From contig NZ_CP050954.1 of assembly GCF_012273015.1 (NCBI RefSeq), forward strand, positions 4,194,001-4,258,000: a DNA stretch of 64,000 nt, read 5' to 3'. A program made the translations under genes and the position numbers. Position 1 is the stretch's first letter. The number at the start of each line of letters is the position of its first letter. This document shows, one piece after another, positions 17,321 through 26,371 of this stretch. Source of the stretch: Hymenobacter sp. BT18 (GTDB taxonomy: Bacteria; Bacteroidota; Bacteroidia; Cytophagales; Hymenobacteraceae). The notes beneath the pieces were generated by a model. The model was not told where the DNA came from, did not search any database, and saw only the letters and a program-made list of their open reading frames with translations.

Positions 17321-17380
17321 GAAATTACAGAAGCTGAACAGGTAAATAAATACGAATTGTTCAGCTTCTGTAAAATTTCC
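17321..17380 (-). other. Hairpin in the susD-susE gap
   Basis: Arms GAAATTACAGAAGCTGAACA and TGTTCAGCTTCTGT(AAAATTTC) give 14 perfect base pairs, extended further by AT pairs, around an 18-base loop. It lies inside the operon, between the second and third genes, and may act as a partial terminator or mRNA 3'-end stabiliser that sets the lower expression of susE. It was found by eye only. Confidence 0.6.
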
Positions 17381-17387
17381 TAACCGG

Positions 17388-19007
17388 CTATTGGCGGCCG
17401 ATATTTTGCTTCAGATTGGGGTTAGCAATCAGATCAGACGAAGGAATGGGAAATACCACCCGGAAGTCCTCTACGCCCGTACCCTCAGGCACGCCGCCTT
17501 TGAAAGGCCACACATATGCGGCCGTCGTGTACTTGCCAAAGCGAATCAGGTCGGTACGACGGTGGGCTTCCCAGTATAGTTCCCGGGCCCGCTCGTTGAG
17601 AATCTCATCCAGCGAGAGAGAACCTAGCGCGGTAGCCCCGGCCCGGCTTCTGATTTGGTTGACGTACGTCAGTGCTTGCGCCTCGCTGCCGCCTTGTCCA
17701 CCGCGTAACACGGCTTCGGCATACATCAGCATCACGTCGGCTAGGCGGAACATAGGGAAGTCAGTGTCCACAAAGTCACCATTGCCACCCGTGCCATCAG
17801 GCTTAGGGTACCAGGAGCCGGGCGTGCCATCCAGGTTCACATTGCGCCATTTAGTTACCGCGTAGCCATCATTGAAGTTGGTAAAGTTGGTAATCTCCTT
17901 GCTCTGTCCGCTGGTATAGAACATAGCGCGTTTATCGTTGCCACCTTCCGGGAACAGATCAACTAGGTTCTTTTTGGTCCTTAGACCAAACCAACCGTTG
18001 TTGACACCAAAGTCTGCCGCGTTCATCGAGCCACCAATGGAGGCATGGGTCAGGAACGTAGTGCCACCATAGTTCTGGGTGTAGACGCCGTCAAAAACAA
18101 CCGGGAAGATGATTTCGTTTTTGGCGGCCGTAGAGCCGTTATCAGCTAGGAAGAGCGAACGGTACTCAGGAGCCAGAGAATAACCCGAATCAATTACTTT
18201 CTTGGCGTAGGTAACGGCATCGGTGTACCGGTTCGTTTTCGCAAACACCTCGGCGTTCAGGTACAACATCGTTTGCAGGGCCCAGCAAGCACCTTTGTCG
18301 GCGCGACCGTATACGCTGCCGGGAGCTAGCAAAGAGCCTTCTATGGCTTTCAGCTCCGAATCAATGTAAGCAAAGATTTCGGCGCTGGTTTTTTGCTTGG
18401 GCAGAGTACCAACATTATCCTCTTCGGTTACGAAGGGTACGCGGCCGAACAAGTCCAGCAGGTGAGTGTAAGTAAGAGCCCGCAGGAAACGGGCTTCGGC
18501 CCGGTACTGACGAACTTTTTCCGCATTCGCCCCGGAGATACCGCGCTCCGACATTTTGCTGTCGGTGGTCTGACGCAGGAACTCGTTGCAGGCCGAAATC
18601 TGAAAGAAGAAACGCTCGTACATGCCGCGGATAAATTGGTTATCCGCCGTCCATTGCACCCGGTTGAAGTCGGGAATACCTGCGTCACCCCAAGCCAGCG
18701 TAGCCTCGTCGGTTGTTACTTCCTGCAAGTTGAAGTAGTTCCGCACATAGTTGGAATAGTCGCCGTTGATCTTTACCAGATCGTTGATTTCGGCGGCGCT
18801 ACCAGCCTGTCCCTGACCCGTCATGGCCAAGCCGCCATAGAGACGGGCTACTACCTGCTCAATCTGGGCTGGGTCGCTATAAATAACTTCCGCGCTTGCC
18901 CGGTACGTAGGCTGTTGATCCAAATCTTTAACGCACGATGAGCTTACGGTCATCAGCGTTGCGGTCAGGGCCAACAGGCCCAAACCACGAGTAAAAGAGC
19001 TATGCAT
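17388..19007 (-). CDS. susD: SusD/RagB family nutrient-binding outer membrane lipoprotein
   Basis: The 539-residue protein has a lipoprotein signal ending VSSSC (Cys25) followed by VKDLDQQPTYR, as usual for SusD. The TPR-like N-terminal half and C-terminal segment (FPMFRLADVMLMYAEAVLRG, YVNQIRSRAGA, LDEILNERARELYWEAHRRTDLIRFG) are SusD hallmarks. SusD caps the SusC barrel and captures glycan at the cell surface. It follows susC by 19 bases. The glycan is probably starch or a related alpha-glucan judging by the GH13 and starch-binding-like genes nearby. Confidence 0.95.
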   Translation of the reverse strand: MHSSFTRGLGLLALTATLMTVSSSCVKDLDQQPTYRASAEVIYSDPAQIEQVVARLYGGLAMTGQGQAGSAAEINDLVKINGDYSNYVRNYFNLQEVTTDEATLAWGDAGIPDFNRVQWTADNQFIRGMYERFFFQISACNEFLRQTTDSKMSERGISGANAEKVRQYRAEARFLRALTYTHLLDLFGRVPFVTEEDNVGTLPKQKTSAEIFAYIDSELKAIEGSLLAPGSVYGRADKGACWALQTMLYLNAEVFAKTNRYTDAVTYAKKVIDSGYSLAPEYRSLFLADNGSTAAKNEIIFPVVFDGVYTQNYGGTTFLTHASIGGSMNAADFGVNNGWFGLRTKKNLVDLFPEGGNDKRAMFYTSGQSKEITNFTNFNDGYAVTKWRNVNLDGTPGSWYPKPDGTGGNGDFVDTDFPMFRLADVMLMYAEAVLRGGQGGSEAQALTYVNQIRSRAGATALGSLSLDEILNERARELYWEAHRRTDLIRFGKYTTAAYVWPFKGGVPEGTGVEDFRVVFPIPSSDLIANPNLKQNIGRQ

Positions 19008-19026
19008 ACTAAAGAGGAAGTAAGGG

Positions 19027-22020
19027 TTAGAAGCCGAAGTTCAGACCGAGCGTGTACGTGCGGGGGCGCGGATAAACCGTGTTATCGATGCCATTCGCAA
19101 TTTCCGGATCAAGCCCGGAATATTTCGTAATCAGGAACGCATTCTGAACAGCAAATGAGAGGCTTAAGTTCGAGTTTTCTTTCACAAGGCTGCCGAAATC
19201 GTAGCCCAGCGTAATGTTCTGCATGCGCAGGAACGAGCCGTTCTCGATGTAGTAGTCCGACAGAATCTGGCGGTCCGAAGACGTGGTAAAACCAGTTACC
19301 AACACTTCCGGAGTAGAGTTGCGGTTGTAGCCGCTGGTGGGCACGTACAGCGAGCGGGAACGGATGTTGTTGTATACGTAGTTGCCGATGTTGGAGCGCA
19401 GCGTGAAGGCCAGGCTGGCTTTGCCATAGCTCATGTTGGAGCTGAAGCCCAGAATGGCCGTGGGGCGGGGCGACTTGTAGCGGTAACGGTCAGCTACCGT
19501 GATGGAACCATCCCCATCGCGGTCTACGAATACACCTTCCAGGGGCTTACCATCAGTGCCGTACACCTGCTGGTAGGGGAAGAAGGACTGGGCCTGGTAG
19601 TCAACAGAGTTCACCTGAATGTCACCGTTGCCTACGCCATCGAAGTTGTTGATACCGCCGGTCAGGAAGTCAATCCGCTCGATGTCGTCGCTGGTCGTCA
19701 GCTTGGTGATTTCATTACGGTTGAACGTCGCGTTACCGCTCACGGTCAGGTTGAATTTTTCGCCTTTGATAGCGTCAACCGTCGTAATTACCTCTACCCC
19801 TCTGTTGGTGAGTGAGCCTACGTTGAGTAGACCACCATTGCTGGGGTAAGAACCGGCGGCCACGAATACTTCGTTGATGAGGTCATCCGTGTCGCGCTGG
19901 TACACGTCAACGGCACCATATACGCGGCCGTCGAAGAAGCCGTAGTCCAGACCAGCGTTGTAGGTGGTCGTCGTTTCCCACTTCAGGTCGGCGCTGTAGA
20001 AGTCAGGCCGCAGGGTGGTTACGGGCTTGCCGCCAATCACGTAGGAAGAAGAACGTACGCCCTGAGTGTAGAAGGGCAGGGCAGGATAGTAGTTGATGCC
20101 AACGTCCTGCTGACCGGTCTGGCCGTAGCCCAGGCGCAGCTTGAACTCCGAAATAATCTTGGAGTCTTTCAGGAAGTCTTCGCCTTTCAGGCGCCAAGCC
20201 ACCGAAGCTGAAGGGAAGTAGCCCCACTTGTTGTTGGCGAAGCGCGAAGTGCCATCGGCCCGGAAAGTACCCGTGAAGAGGTAACGGTCCTTGATGTTTA
20301 CGTTAGCGCGTCCGAAGAACGAAACCAGGTTGTACTGATCTTGGAAGTCGGTCTTGTTATCGTAGGTTTTGTTGGCTGGCTGGAACAAGGTGCCGTCGGC
20401 GCGCAGGTCGTCGAAGTTGTAGTTCTTGTTCTGGAATTCCTGCCAGGAGTAACCACCCAGGACGTCAAACTTGGTTGAGCCAATCTCGCGGTTGTACTTG
20501 AGCAGGGTTTCCAGCAGCTTGTTGTTCAGGTCCTGACGGTACTGCTGCTTTACGCCGCCGCGGTTGAAGTCGGTACCGGCGGTTTTCGGAACGTCAATCG
20601 TGCCTTTGCCGCGCTGCACGTCAAAGCCTAGGTTCAGGTTGGCGCTCAGGCCGGAGAGGAAGGGCAGCTTGTAATCGAGTTGGGCGTTACCAATGCTGCG
20701 GTTCACGGTGCTGCGGTCATTGCGCTGGTTGATGGCGCTTACCGGGTTGCGGGGAGCCAAAATGTTCAGGTTGCCACTGCCGTCCAGCACTTCAAAATAG
20801 CCGCCAAAAGGAGCGTATTCAGCGCCGGAGTTGGTGATAGGCTGGGTGGGGTCAAAAAACACCGCTGAGTTCACCGCGCCCTGGTTGCTGAAGTTGTTTT
20901 CAATCTGGCTGGCGCGCAGGTTCAGATCTACTTTGAGGTTGTCGTTCAACAGACGGGGCGATACGCCTACCGAGCCGGAGTAACGCTTCAGGTCGTTGCG
21001 TTTCAGCAAGCCTTCCTGATACAGGTAGCCGCCCGATACGCGTACGGGTACATTGGCAATGGAGCCCATCAGGCTCACGTTGTTATCCGAGGTGTTAGCC
21101 GTGCGGTAGATGGCTTTCTGCCAGTCGGTGTTGCTGGTGCCCAGGGCGGCTTTCTGCGAAGCCGTACCGCGAGCATTTACCAGTGCCCGGAACTCGGGGC
21201 CATTGAGCACATCGACGTAGTCGGCAGCTTCCGAGATAGAGTAGTTAGTGCTGGCCGAAACCCGCAGTTTCTCGCCTTGCAAGCCGCGCTTGGTGGTTAC
21301 GATGATAACGCCGTTGGAGCCGCGCGAACCGTAGATAGCCGTGGAGGAGGCATCCTTCAGGACGGAAATGCTTTCGATGTCGTTGGGGTTGATCAGGGCC
21401 AGCGGGTTGCTGGCGCCTTTCACGCCAATGTTGTCGACAGGCACGCCATCGATTACGATGAGCGGATCATTGGAAGCGTTCAGTGACGAACCGCCCCGGA
21501 TCCGGATTTCCGAGCCGGCACCAGGGGCGCCGCCGGTAGTAACTTGTAAACCAGCTACTTTGCCCTGAACAAGCTGCTCGGGGTTGGTTACTTGGCCTTT
21601 TACAAATTCCTTTTCCGAAATCTGGGATACGGCACCAGTTACGTCTTGCCGACGCTGGGTACCGTAGGCCACAACCACGGCTTCATTCAGAAGCGTAGTG
21701 TTTTCCACGAGGTTCACGTCCACCGTAGAATTCTGACCGGCCGCTACTGTAACAGGGCGGCGCATGGTCGTAAAACCCACAAACGATGCAACAATCGTTT
21801 GCGGCCCGGCCGGCACATTCTGGATAGAGTACTGGCCATCGGAGTTGGTTGAGGTGCCCAGCGTCGTGCCGGAAATCAGCACGGTCACACCGGGGAGTCC
21901 CTGATTCTTTTCGTCCACAATCCGGCCGCTTACCGAGCCAGTTTGGGCCAGAGCGCTAGTGAACCCAGCACACACAAACAGAAGCAGAAACAGCAGTTTC
22001 GGCAAATAAGGGTGTTTCAT
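19027..22020 (-). CDS. susC: SusC/RagA TonB-linked outer membrane receptor
   Basis: The 997-residue protein has a signal peptide (LLFLLLFVCAGFTSALAQ), a carboxypeptidase-regulatory-like domain (about 27-110, GRIVDEKNQGLPGVTVLISG), a plug domain starting AVVVAYGTQRRQDVTGAV and containing IRIRGGSSLNASNDPLIVID, and a long beta-barrel ending RPRTYTLGLNFGF. It imports oligosaccharides with energy from TonB-ExbBD. It is the first gene of susC-susD-susE on the minus strand. No SusR or ECF sigma/anti-sigma pair lies next to it, so the regulator is elsewhere. Confidence 0.95.
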   Translation of the reverse strand: MKHPYLPKLLFLLLFVCAGFTSALAQTGSVSGRIVDEKNQGLPGVTVLISGTTLGTSTNSDGQYSIQNVPAGPQTIVASFVGFTTMRRPVTVAAGQNSTVDVNLVENTTLLNEAVVVAYGTQRRQDVTGAVSQISEKEFVKGQVTNPEQLVQGKVAGLQVTTGGAPGAGSEIRIRGGSSLNASNDPLIVIDGVPVDNIGVKGASNPLALINPNDIESISVLKDASSTAIYGSRGSNGVIIVTTKRGLQGEKLRVSASTNYSISEAADYVDVLNGPEFRALVNARGTASQKAALGTSNTDWQKAIYRTANTSDNNVSLMGSIANVPVRVSGGYLYQEGLLKRNDLKRYSGSVGVSPRLLNDNLKVDLNLRASQIENNFSNQGAVNSAVFFDPTQPITNSGAEYAPFGGYFEVLDGSGNLNILAPRNPVSAINQRNDRSTVNRSIGNAQLDYKLPFLSGLSANLNLGFDVQRGKGTIDVPKTAGTDFNRGGVKQQYRQDLNNKLLETLLKYNREIGSTKFDVLGGYSWQEFQNKNYNFDDLRADGTLFQPANKTYDNKTDFQDQYNLVSFFGRANVNIKDRYLFTGTFRADGTSRFANNKWGYFPSASVAWRLKGEDFLKDSKIISEFKLRLGYGQTGQQDVGINYYPALPFYTQGVRSSSYVIGGKPVTTLRPDFYSADLKWETTTTYNAGLDYGFFDGRVYGAVDVYQRDTDDLINEVFVAAGSYPSNGGLLNVGSLTNRGVEVITTVDAIKGEKFNLTVSGNATFNRNEITKLTTSDDIERIDFLTGGINNFDGVGNGDIQVNSVDYQAQSFFPYQQVYGTDGKPLEGVFVDRDGDGSITVADRYRYKSPRPTAILGFSSNMSYGKASLAFTLRSNIGNYVYNNIRSRSLYVPTSGYNRNSTPEVLVTGFTTSSDRQILSDYYIENGSFLRMQNITLGYDFGSLVKENSNLSLSFAVQNAFLITKYSGLDPEIANGIDNTVYPRPRTYTLGLNFGF

Positions 22021-22536
22021 TAAGTAGGTTGGTTGAAGGTAAGGGGAAAAAATTGTGAAAGTTGCATTAAGCCAAGGCAGCAGAGTTAGACCATAAGAAA
22101 AGTACAGTTCGAGTGCAAGTCAGCTCCTCCGCGGCAGAAAATAACAGCCCGGATGAAAGGCAGATTGCAGATATTCTCCGCAAGATAAACGTTTGAAAAC
22201 AAGAAAAACAATGAATTCAAGCCCAGAATCTAGTATTGTAATAAGTCTATTTCGAGCGCGAATTTTCGCTCTTTTTCGAGCAGCGGTAGCAGAATTCGTT
22301 CACTCCGGTCATTATAGTTAGTAACTACTTACCCACGGCCACTTTATCCGGTTAGGCGGCCCAGCGAAAGGTTTTCCATTTGCAGCCTCAAATGGCCGAT
22401 ACGCTTACATAACACCTGGTTAAGCACCGATATTTTTTCCGCGCCTGGAAGCTTCAAGAGGCAAATATTGCTGGAATGATAGTGTGAGCCCGCCTATACT
22501 ATGTGTTCCGCTTTACTTTATCTAGCTTTACCTTCT
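22021..22536. other. Divergent regulatory region upstream of susC
   Basis: About 515 bases without a supported gene, between susC (minus) and the secreted protein gene (plus). On the minus strand a promoter-like pair, TTG and TATCTTGC about 19 bases apart, occurs near 22181-22203, resembling the Bacteroidota TTTG/TAnnTTTG pattern. The mRNA leader of susC would then be about 160 bases. Confidence 0.4.
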
Positions 22537-23100
22537 ATGAAACGCCTATTGCTTGCTTCTGTTATCGTAATGGAATTGTTGCTGGGGGCGGTGCGGGCCG
22601 GCGGCCGACCCGCACCCCGGTTAAAAGCCATTGAAATACCCGACCCAGTGCTGGTATTTTACCGGGAAAAGCCGCCGGGCACCGCTGCGCAGCAGTTGAT
22701 CATGAACAGCTCTGAGCTGCCACTGCTGGCAAAACTTTCCTTCCTGGAACTGGTACAGCGTCCCAATATCTACTTCGATGGTATCGGTAACCGGGAACTG
22801 CCCGGTAAAAATAAGGAGGCAACCCGACTGCGGTTAGTGGGAACGTATGCGCTGGCCACGGGAAAGCCTTTACTGGCCCCCGACGGCCGGAGCCGCTACG
22901 TGCCGTTGCGGCAACCTAAGCAGCGCAAATTCTACGTGTGCTGGGACAATGCCAACCAGTTTCGGACCCTGACGGCCGGTATGGGTTTCACCACCAAAGT
23001 TGATTTTCAGGCCGATGTGCTGCCCGCGGTAGACTCGGTACGGGCGTTGTACGTATTGCGCGCCGTGCCCCCATCCCAGCAGGGTGCAGCCATCCGCTAA
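22537..23100 (+). CDS. Secreted hypothetical protein
   Basis: The ATG at 22537 gives 187 residues with a signal peptide (MKRLLLASVIVMELLLGAVRAGG); an in-frame ATG at 22501 would put 12 extra residues before it. No family was recognised. The rest contains PRLKAIEIPDPVLVFYREKP, a central LVGTYALATGKPLLAPDG and RKFYVCWDNANQFRTL. Its stop is 28 bases upstream of the esterase start, so the two are likely co-transcribed. Function unknown. Confidence 0.65.
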   Translation: MKRLLLASVIVMELLLGAVRAGGRPAPRLKAIEIPDPVLVFYREKPPGTAAQQLIMNSSELPLLAKLSFLELVQRPNIYFDGIGNRELPGKNKEATRLRLVGTYALATGKPLLAPDGRSRYVPLRQPKQRKFYVCWDNANQFRTLTAGMGFTTKVDFQADVLPAVDSVRALYVLRAVPPSQQGAAIR

Positions 23101-23128
23101 TGTCTTGAGCGCACAGCCTTTTCCTTCA

Positions 23129-24544
23129 ATGCGACTATTCCTTTCCACAGCAGCTTGGTTGATGGTGCTGACTGCACAGGCGCAGACTACGCTTAAAATC
23201 ACCAGCGTACCCGCATCTACGCCCGCTGCCGATGCTATTTACGTGGCTGGTACCTTCAACAACTGGAACCCTGGCGATGCAGCGTACCAGCTAGCCAAAA
23301 ACTTAGATGGAACGTATGAACTGACCCTGCCCGCCACCGTAACCGGGGCGCTGGCGTTCAAGTTTACGCGTGGCTCCTGGGATAAAACCGAAACCAATGC
23401 CCAAAATGGAGATATTAGCAACCGAACCTACACGGTCACAGGTAGCCCGGTAACGGTGGCACTAACCGTAGCCAACTGGAAAGACTTAGGTGGCGGGTCC
23501 AGCGGCTGTGTGAGCACGGCCCTTAAGCCCAACGTGCAGGTGATGAGTGCCAGTTTTGCCATCCCCCAGTTAGGCCGTACCCGCCGCGTCTGGATTTACC
23601 TGCCCACAGATTACGCCACTTCCGCGCGTCGCTACCCGGTGCTGTACTTGCACGATGGACAGAATGTGTTCGATAAATGCACCAGCTTTTCGGGCGAGTG
23701 GGGCGTAGACGAGGCCCTGCGCCAGCTGCAGCAAAGCGGCCAGGACCCGACCGGTACCATTGTGGTGGCCGTGGATAATGGCGGCAGTTCCCGCTTAGAC
23801 GAATACTCGCCGTGGAAAAATGCGCAGTACGGCGGCGGAGAAGGGGAGAAGTACGTGGACTTTCTCGTACAAACCCTGAAGCCCTACATCGATGGCCAGT
23901 ACCGGACGCTGACGGGGCGGGAGTATACGGGTATTGCCGGCAGCAGCATGGGTGGGCTGATTTCCGTGTACGCGGCCTTAAAGTACCAAGAGGTGTTCAG
24001 CAAGGTAGGCGTGTTTTCTCCGGCTTTCTGGTTTGCCAAAGAACCGCTGTTTGATTTCGTCAAAACGGCCGGCCATCACCAGCCCATTCGGTTTTACTTT
24101 GTAGCCGGCACCAAAGAGAGTGAAACCATGGTGCCATACATGGCGGAAATGCGGGATGCTCTGCAAGCGCAGGGCTTTCCGGCTGCTGATATGAGCTACC
24201 ACGCAATGGAAGATGGCCAGCACGCCGAGTGGTTCTGGCAGCGGGAGTTTCCATCGGCCTTTCAATGGCTGTTTTCGTCTGCTGTAACTAGTACCCGCAA
24301 GTCCCACGTGGCCCTGGCGTTTAGTGCTTATCCCAGCCCGGCCCGCGAACGGCTTAGCCTGCAATTACCCGCAGAGGTGAAGGAAGCCAAAATAGAAATT
24401 ATCGATACTGCGGGCCGTTCGGTACTGAAAGCGAAAGTGCGCGGAAGTACACCGATTGATGTAAGTAGCATAGCGCGAGGATATTATATCTTGCGGGTTA
24501 AGGCCGGAAATACCAGTGGCCGCCAAGCCTTTTTCAAAGAGTAG
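23129..24544 (+). CDS. Secreted esterase with N-terminal starch-binding-like domain and T9SS C terminus
   Basis: The ATG at 23129 gives 471 residues with a signal peptide (MRLFLSTAAWLMVLTAQAQ). Domain order: a CBM20/CBM48-like module (about 22-120; YVAGTFNNWNPGDAAYQL), an esterase D-type alpha/beta hydrolase (about 140-390) with nucleophile Ser273 in GIAGSSMGG and His365 in EDGQHAEWFW, and a T9SS sorting domain (about 395-471). It would remove acyl groups from, or be targeted to, an alpha-glucan at the cell surface. The same starch-binding motif family occurs in the GH13 enzyme at 10557. Confidence 0.85.
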   Translation: MRLFLSTAAWLMVLTAQAQTTLKITSVPASTPAADAIYVAGTFNNWNPGDAAYQLAKNLDGTYELTLPATVTGALAFKFTRGSWDKTETNAQNGDISNRTYTVTGSPVTVALTVANWKDLGGGSSGCVSTALKPNVQVMSASFAIPQLGRTRRVWIYLPTDYATSARRYPVLYLHDGQNVFDKCTSFSGEWGVDEALRQLQQSGQDPTGTIVVAVDNGGSSRLDEYSPWKNAQYGGGEGEKYVDFLVQTLKPYIDGQYRTLTGREYTGIAGSSMGGLISVYAALKYQEVFSKVGVFSPAFWFAKEPLFDFVKTAGHHQPIRFYFVAGTKESETMVPYMAEMRDALQAQGFPAADMSYHAMEDGQHAEWFWQREFPSAFQWLFSSAVTSTRKSHVALAFSAYPSPARERLSLQLPAEVKEAKIEIIDTAGRSVLKAKVRGSTPIDVSSIARGYYILRVKAGNTSGRQAFFKE

Positions 24545-24614
24545 GGTCAGCAATACTACTTAAACTGTTTTTTGCCCCGGCTCTAAATTGCCTTGCACAA
24601 TTCAATCCGCTTAT

Positions 24615-24622
24615 TACCTTTG
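24615..24622 (+). promoter_or_regulatory. Promoter -7 element of the trp operon
   Basis: TACCTTTG fits the Bacteroidota -7 consensus TAnnTTTG. A TTG lies about 20 bases upstream (near 24593). Predicted transcription starts about 15 bases before the leader peptide ATG at 24643. Confidence 0.6.
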
Positions 24623-24642
24623 CAGCACATCGTTTCTCAACA

Positions 24643-24720
24643 ATGACTTCTTTCTCAGCGCAGCAAGCTTGGTGGTGGCCCTACGGAAATTCCGGACGGG
24701 ACTCCCTGTGCGTGCGTTAG
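24643..24720 (+). CDS. trpL: trp operon leader peptide with three tandem Trp codons
   Basis: ATG at 24643 starts a 25-codon frame: MTSFSAQQA, then Trp-Trp-Trp (TGG TGG TGG at 24670-24678), then PYGNSGRDSLCVR and TAG. It lies between a TAnnTTTG promoter element and a Rho-independent terminator at 24749-24777, 104 bases upstream of trpE. Stalling of the ribosome on the Trp codons when charged tRNA-Trp is scarce would cover the small hairpin CGGA-AAT-TCCG (24684-24694) and free CGGACGG (24693-24699), which can pair with CCGTCCG (24758-24764) in the terminator. This is the standard logic of ribosome-mediated attenuation; the alternative pairings were found by eye. Confidence 0.82.
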   Translation: MTSFSAQQAWWWPYGNSGRDSLCVR

Positions 24721-24748
24721 AGCAACCTTCAACGTATCGACTCAACAG

Positions 24749-24777
24749 AAAGCCCGGCCGTCCGCCGGGCTTTTTTT
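24749..24777 (+). terminator. Attenuator terminator of the trp operon
   Basis: Stem AAGCCCGGC / GCCGGGCTT with loop and seven T residues, 28 bases after the leader peptide stop and 47 bases before the trpE ATG. Its loop side contains CCGTCCG, complementary to CGGACGG in the leader reading frame, giving a possible antiterminator. Confidence 0.85.
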
Positions 24778-24823
24778 GTGCCCTGCCGCCTCCCTTCTCC
24801 CTCTTCCATCACCTCGTTCCTGT

Positions 24824-26239
24824 ATGCACACTTTTCAGCTTCACACGCGCTACCTCCGGGTGCTGGCCGATACCGTAACGCCTGTGGGCCTCTACCTGCG
24901 CCTGCGTGACCGGTACGACAATTGCCTGCTGCTGGAAAGCTCCGACTACCACGGCCAGCAGAACGCGTTCAGCTACCTGGCCTTCGACCCGCTGGCCCGC
25001 TTTGAGCTGCGCGGCCGGGAGCTAACCCTCACGCTGCCCGACGACACCACCGAAACCGAGCTGCTCGACTCGCCCCGCGCGGCTCTGGCCCGCCTGCAGG
25101 CCTTTGCGGCCAGCTTCCAGACCGAGGATACCGGCCACGACTTCATCACGGGCGGGCTATTCGGGTACCTGGGCTACGAGGCAGTGCAGGCCTTCGAGGA
25201 CCTCACGCTCAACCCCGACAAGCAGCCTGCCGGCCAGATTCCGGACATCCTGTACGGCACCTACCGCTACGTCATTGCCATCAACCACTTCCGCAACGAG
25301 CTGTACGTGTTCGAGCACACGCTGCAGGGCCAGGAGGTGGACGAGGACGGGCTGACCAAGCTGGTGAACCTGATCCGCAACCCTTCGTTGCCCGATTTCA
25401 AGTTCCGGACGGAAGGGGAGGAGCGCACCAACCAGACCGACGAGGAGTTCCTCAAGGTGCTGGCCCAGGGCCAGCAGCACTGCCTGCGGGGCGACGTGTT
25501 TCAGATTGTGCTGTCGCGCCGGTTTCAGCAGGGCTTTTCGGGCGACGAGTTTAACGTGTACCGGGCGCTGCGTTCCATCAATCCCTCGCCTTACCTGTTC
25601 TACTTCGATTACGGTTCCTTCAAGATTTTCGGGTCGTCGCCGGAGGCGCAGGTGCGCATCCAGGGCCGCGAGGCCAGCCTGTTCCCGATTGCGGGCACCT
25701 TCCGCCGCACCGGCCACGATGCCGAGGATGCCGCCCTGGCCCAGAAGCTGGCCGACGACCCCAAGGAAAACGCCGAGCACGTGATGCTGGTGGACCTGGC
25801 CCGCAACGACCTGGCCCGCCACGGCGACAACGTGCGGGTGAAAACCTTCCGCGAAATCCAGTTTTACTCGCACGTGATTCACTTGGTGAGCGAGGTGAAT
25901 GCTACCCTGGCCGCCGGCACCAACTCCCTGCAGGTGGTGGCCGATACTTTCCCGGCCGGCACGCTCTCGGGCGCCCCCAAGCACCGCGCCATGCAGCTCA
26001 TTGATGGCCTGGAACCAACCGCCCGCGGCTACTACGGCGGTGCCATCGGCCACTTGGGCTTCAACGGCGACTTCAACCATGCCATCATGATTCGCTCGTT
26101 TCTGAGCACCGCCGACCAGCTCTACTTCCAGGCCGGGGCCGGGGTGGTGGCGGCTTCCGACATCAACTCCGAACTCAACGAAGTGCATCACAAGCTGGCC
26201 GCCCTGCGCAAGGCGCTGCAGGCTGCAGAAGCCATTTAA
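24824..26239 (+). CDS. trpE: Anthranilate synthase component I
   Basis: The ATG at 24824 gives 471 residues (a longer in-frame start at 24776 lies in the terminator tail and is rejected). TrpE converts chorismate and ammonia to anthranilate. The C-terminal chorismate-binding domain shows FQIVLSRRFQQGF, SPYLFYFDYGSFKIFGSSPE, PIAGTFRRTG, HVMLVDLARNDLARHG, FPAGTLSGAPKHRAM and YYGGAIGHLGF. The N-terminal region carries LLESSDYHGQQNAFSYLAFD; the LLES element is typical of tryptophan feedback sites. It is the first structural gene of the operon and pairs with TrpG. Confidence 0.97.
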   Translation: MHTFQLHTRYLRVLADTVTPVGLYLRLRDRYDNCLLLESSDYHGQQNAFSYLAFDPLARFELRGRELTLTLPDDTTETELLDSPRAALARLQAFAASFQTEDTGHDFITGGLFGYLGYEAVQAFEDLTLNPDKQPAGQIPDILYGTYRYVIAINHFRNELYVFEHTLQGQEVDEDGLTKLVNLIRNPSLPDFKFRTEGEERTNQTDEEFLKVLAQGQQHCLRGDVFQIVLSRRFQQGFSGDEFNVYRALRSINPSPYLFYFDYGSFKIFGSSPEAQVRIQGREASLFPIAGTFRRTGHDAEDAALAQKLADDPKENAEHVMLVDLARNDLARHGDNVRVKTFREIQFYSHVIHLVSEVNATLAAGTNSLQVVADTFPAGTLSGAPKHRAMQLIDGLEPTARGYYGGAIGHLGFNGDFNHAIMIRSFLSTADQLYFQAGAGVVAASDINSELNEVHHKLAALRKALQAAEAI

Positions 26240-26245
26240 GTAGTG

Positions 26246-26365
26246 GGTAATGGGTATTGAGTAGTGAGACAGATGCGCATAATCCGGCTTGCTCGCCGGT
26301 GCCTCGCCCGGCCTCCCTCAATACACCACAAAGAACCTAACTACTCACTACTTAGTACTCTCTAC
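26246..26365. repeat. Imperfect inverted repeat in the trpE-trpG gap
   Basis: GTATTGAGTAGTGAG-type sequence on the left and CTCACTACTTAGTACTC on the right can fold back over an intervening GC-rich stem (GGCTTGCTCGCCGG). It differs in sequence from the TGTCATCCTGAGC family that fills the other gaps of the operon. Confidence 0.5.
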
Positions 26366-26371
26366 TGAACC

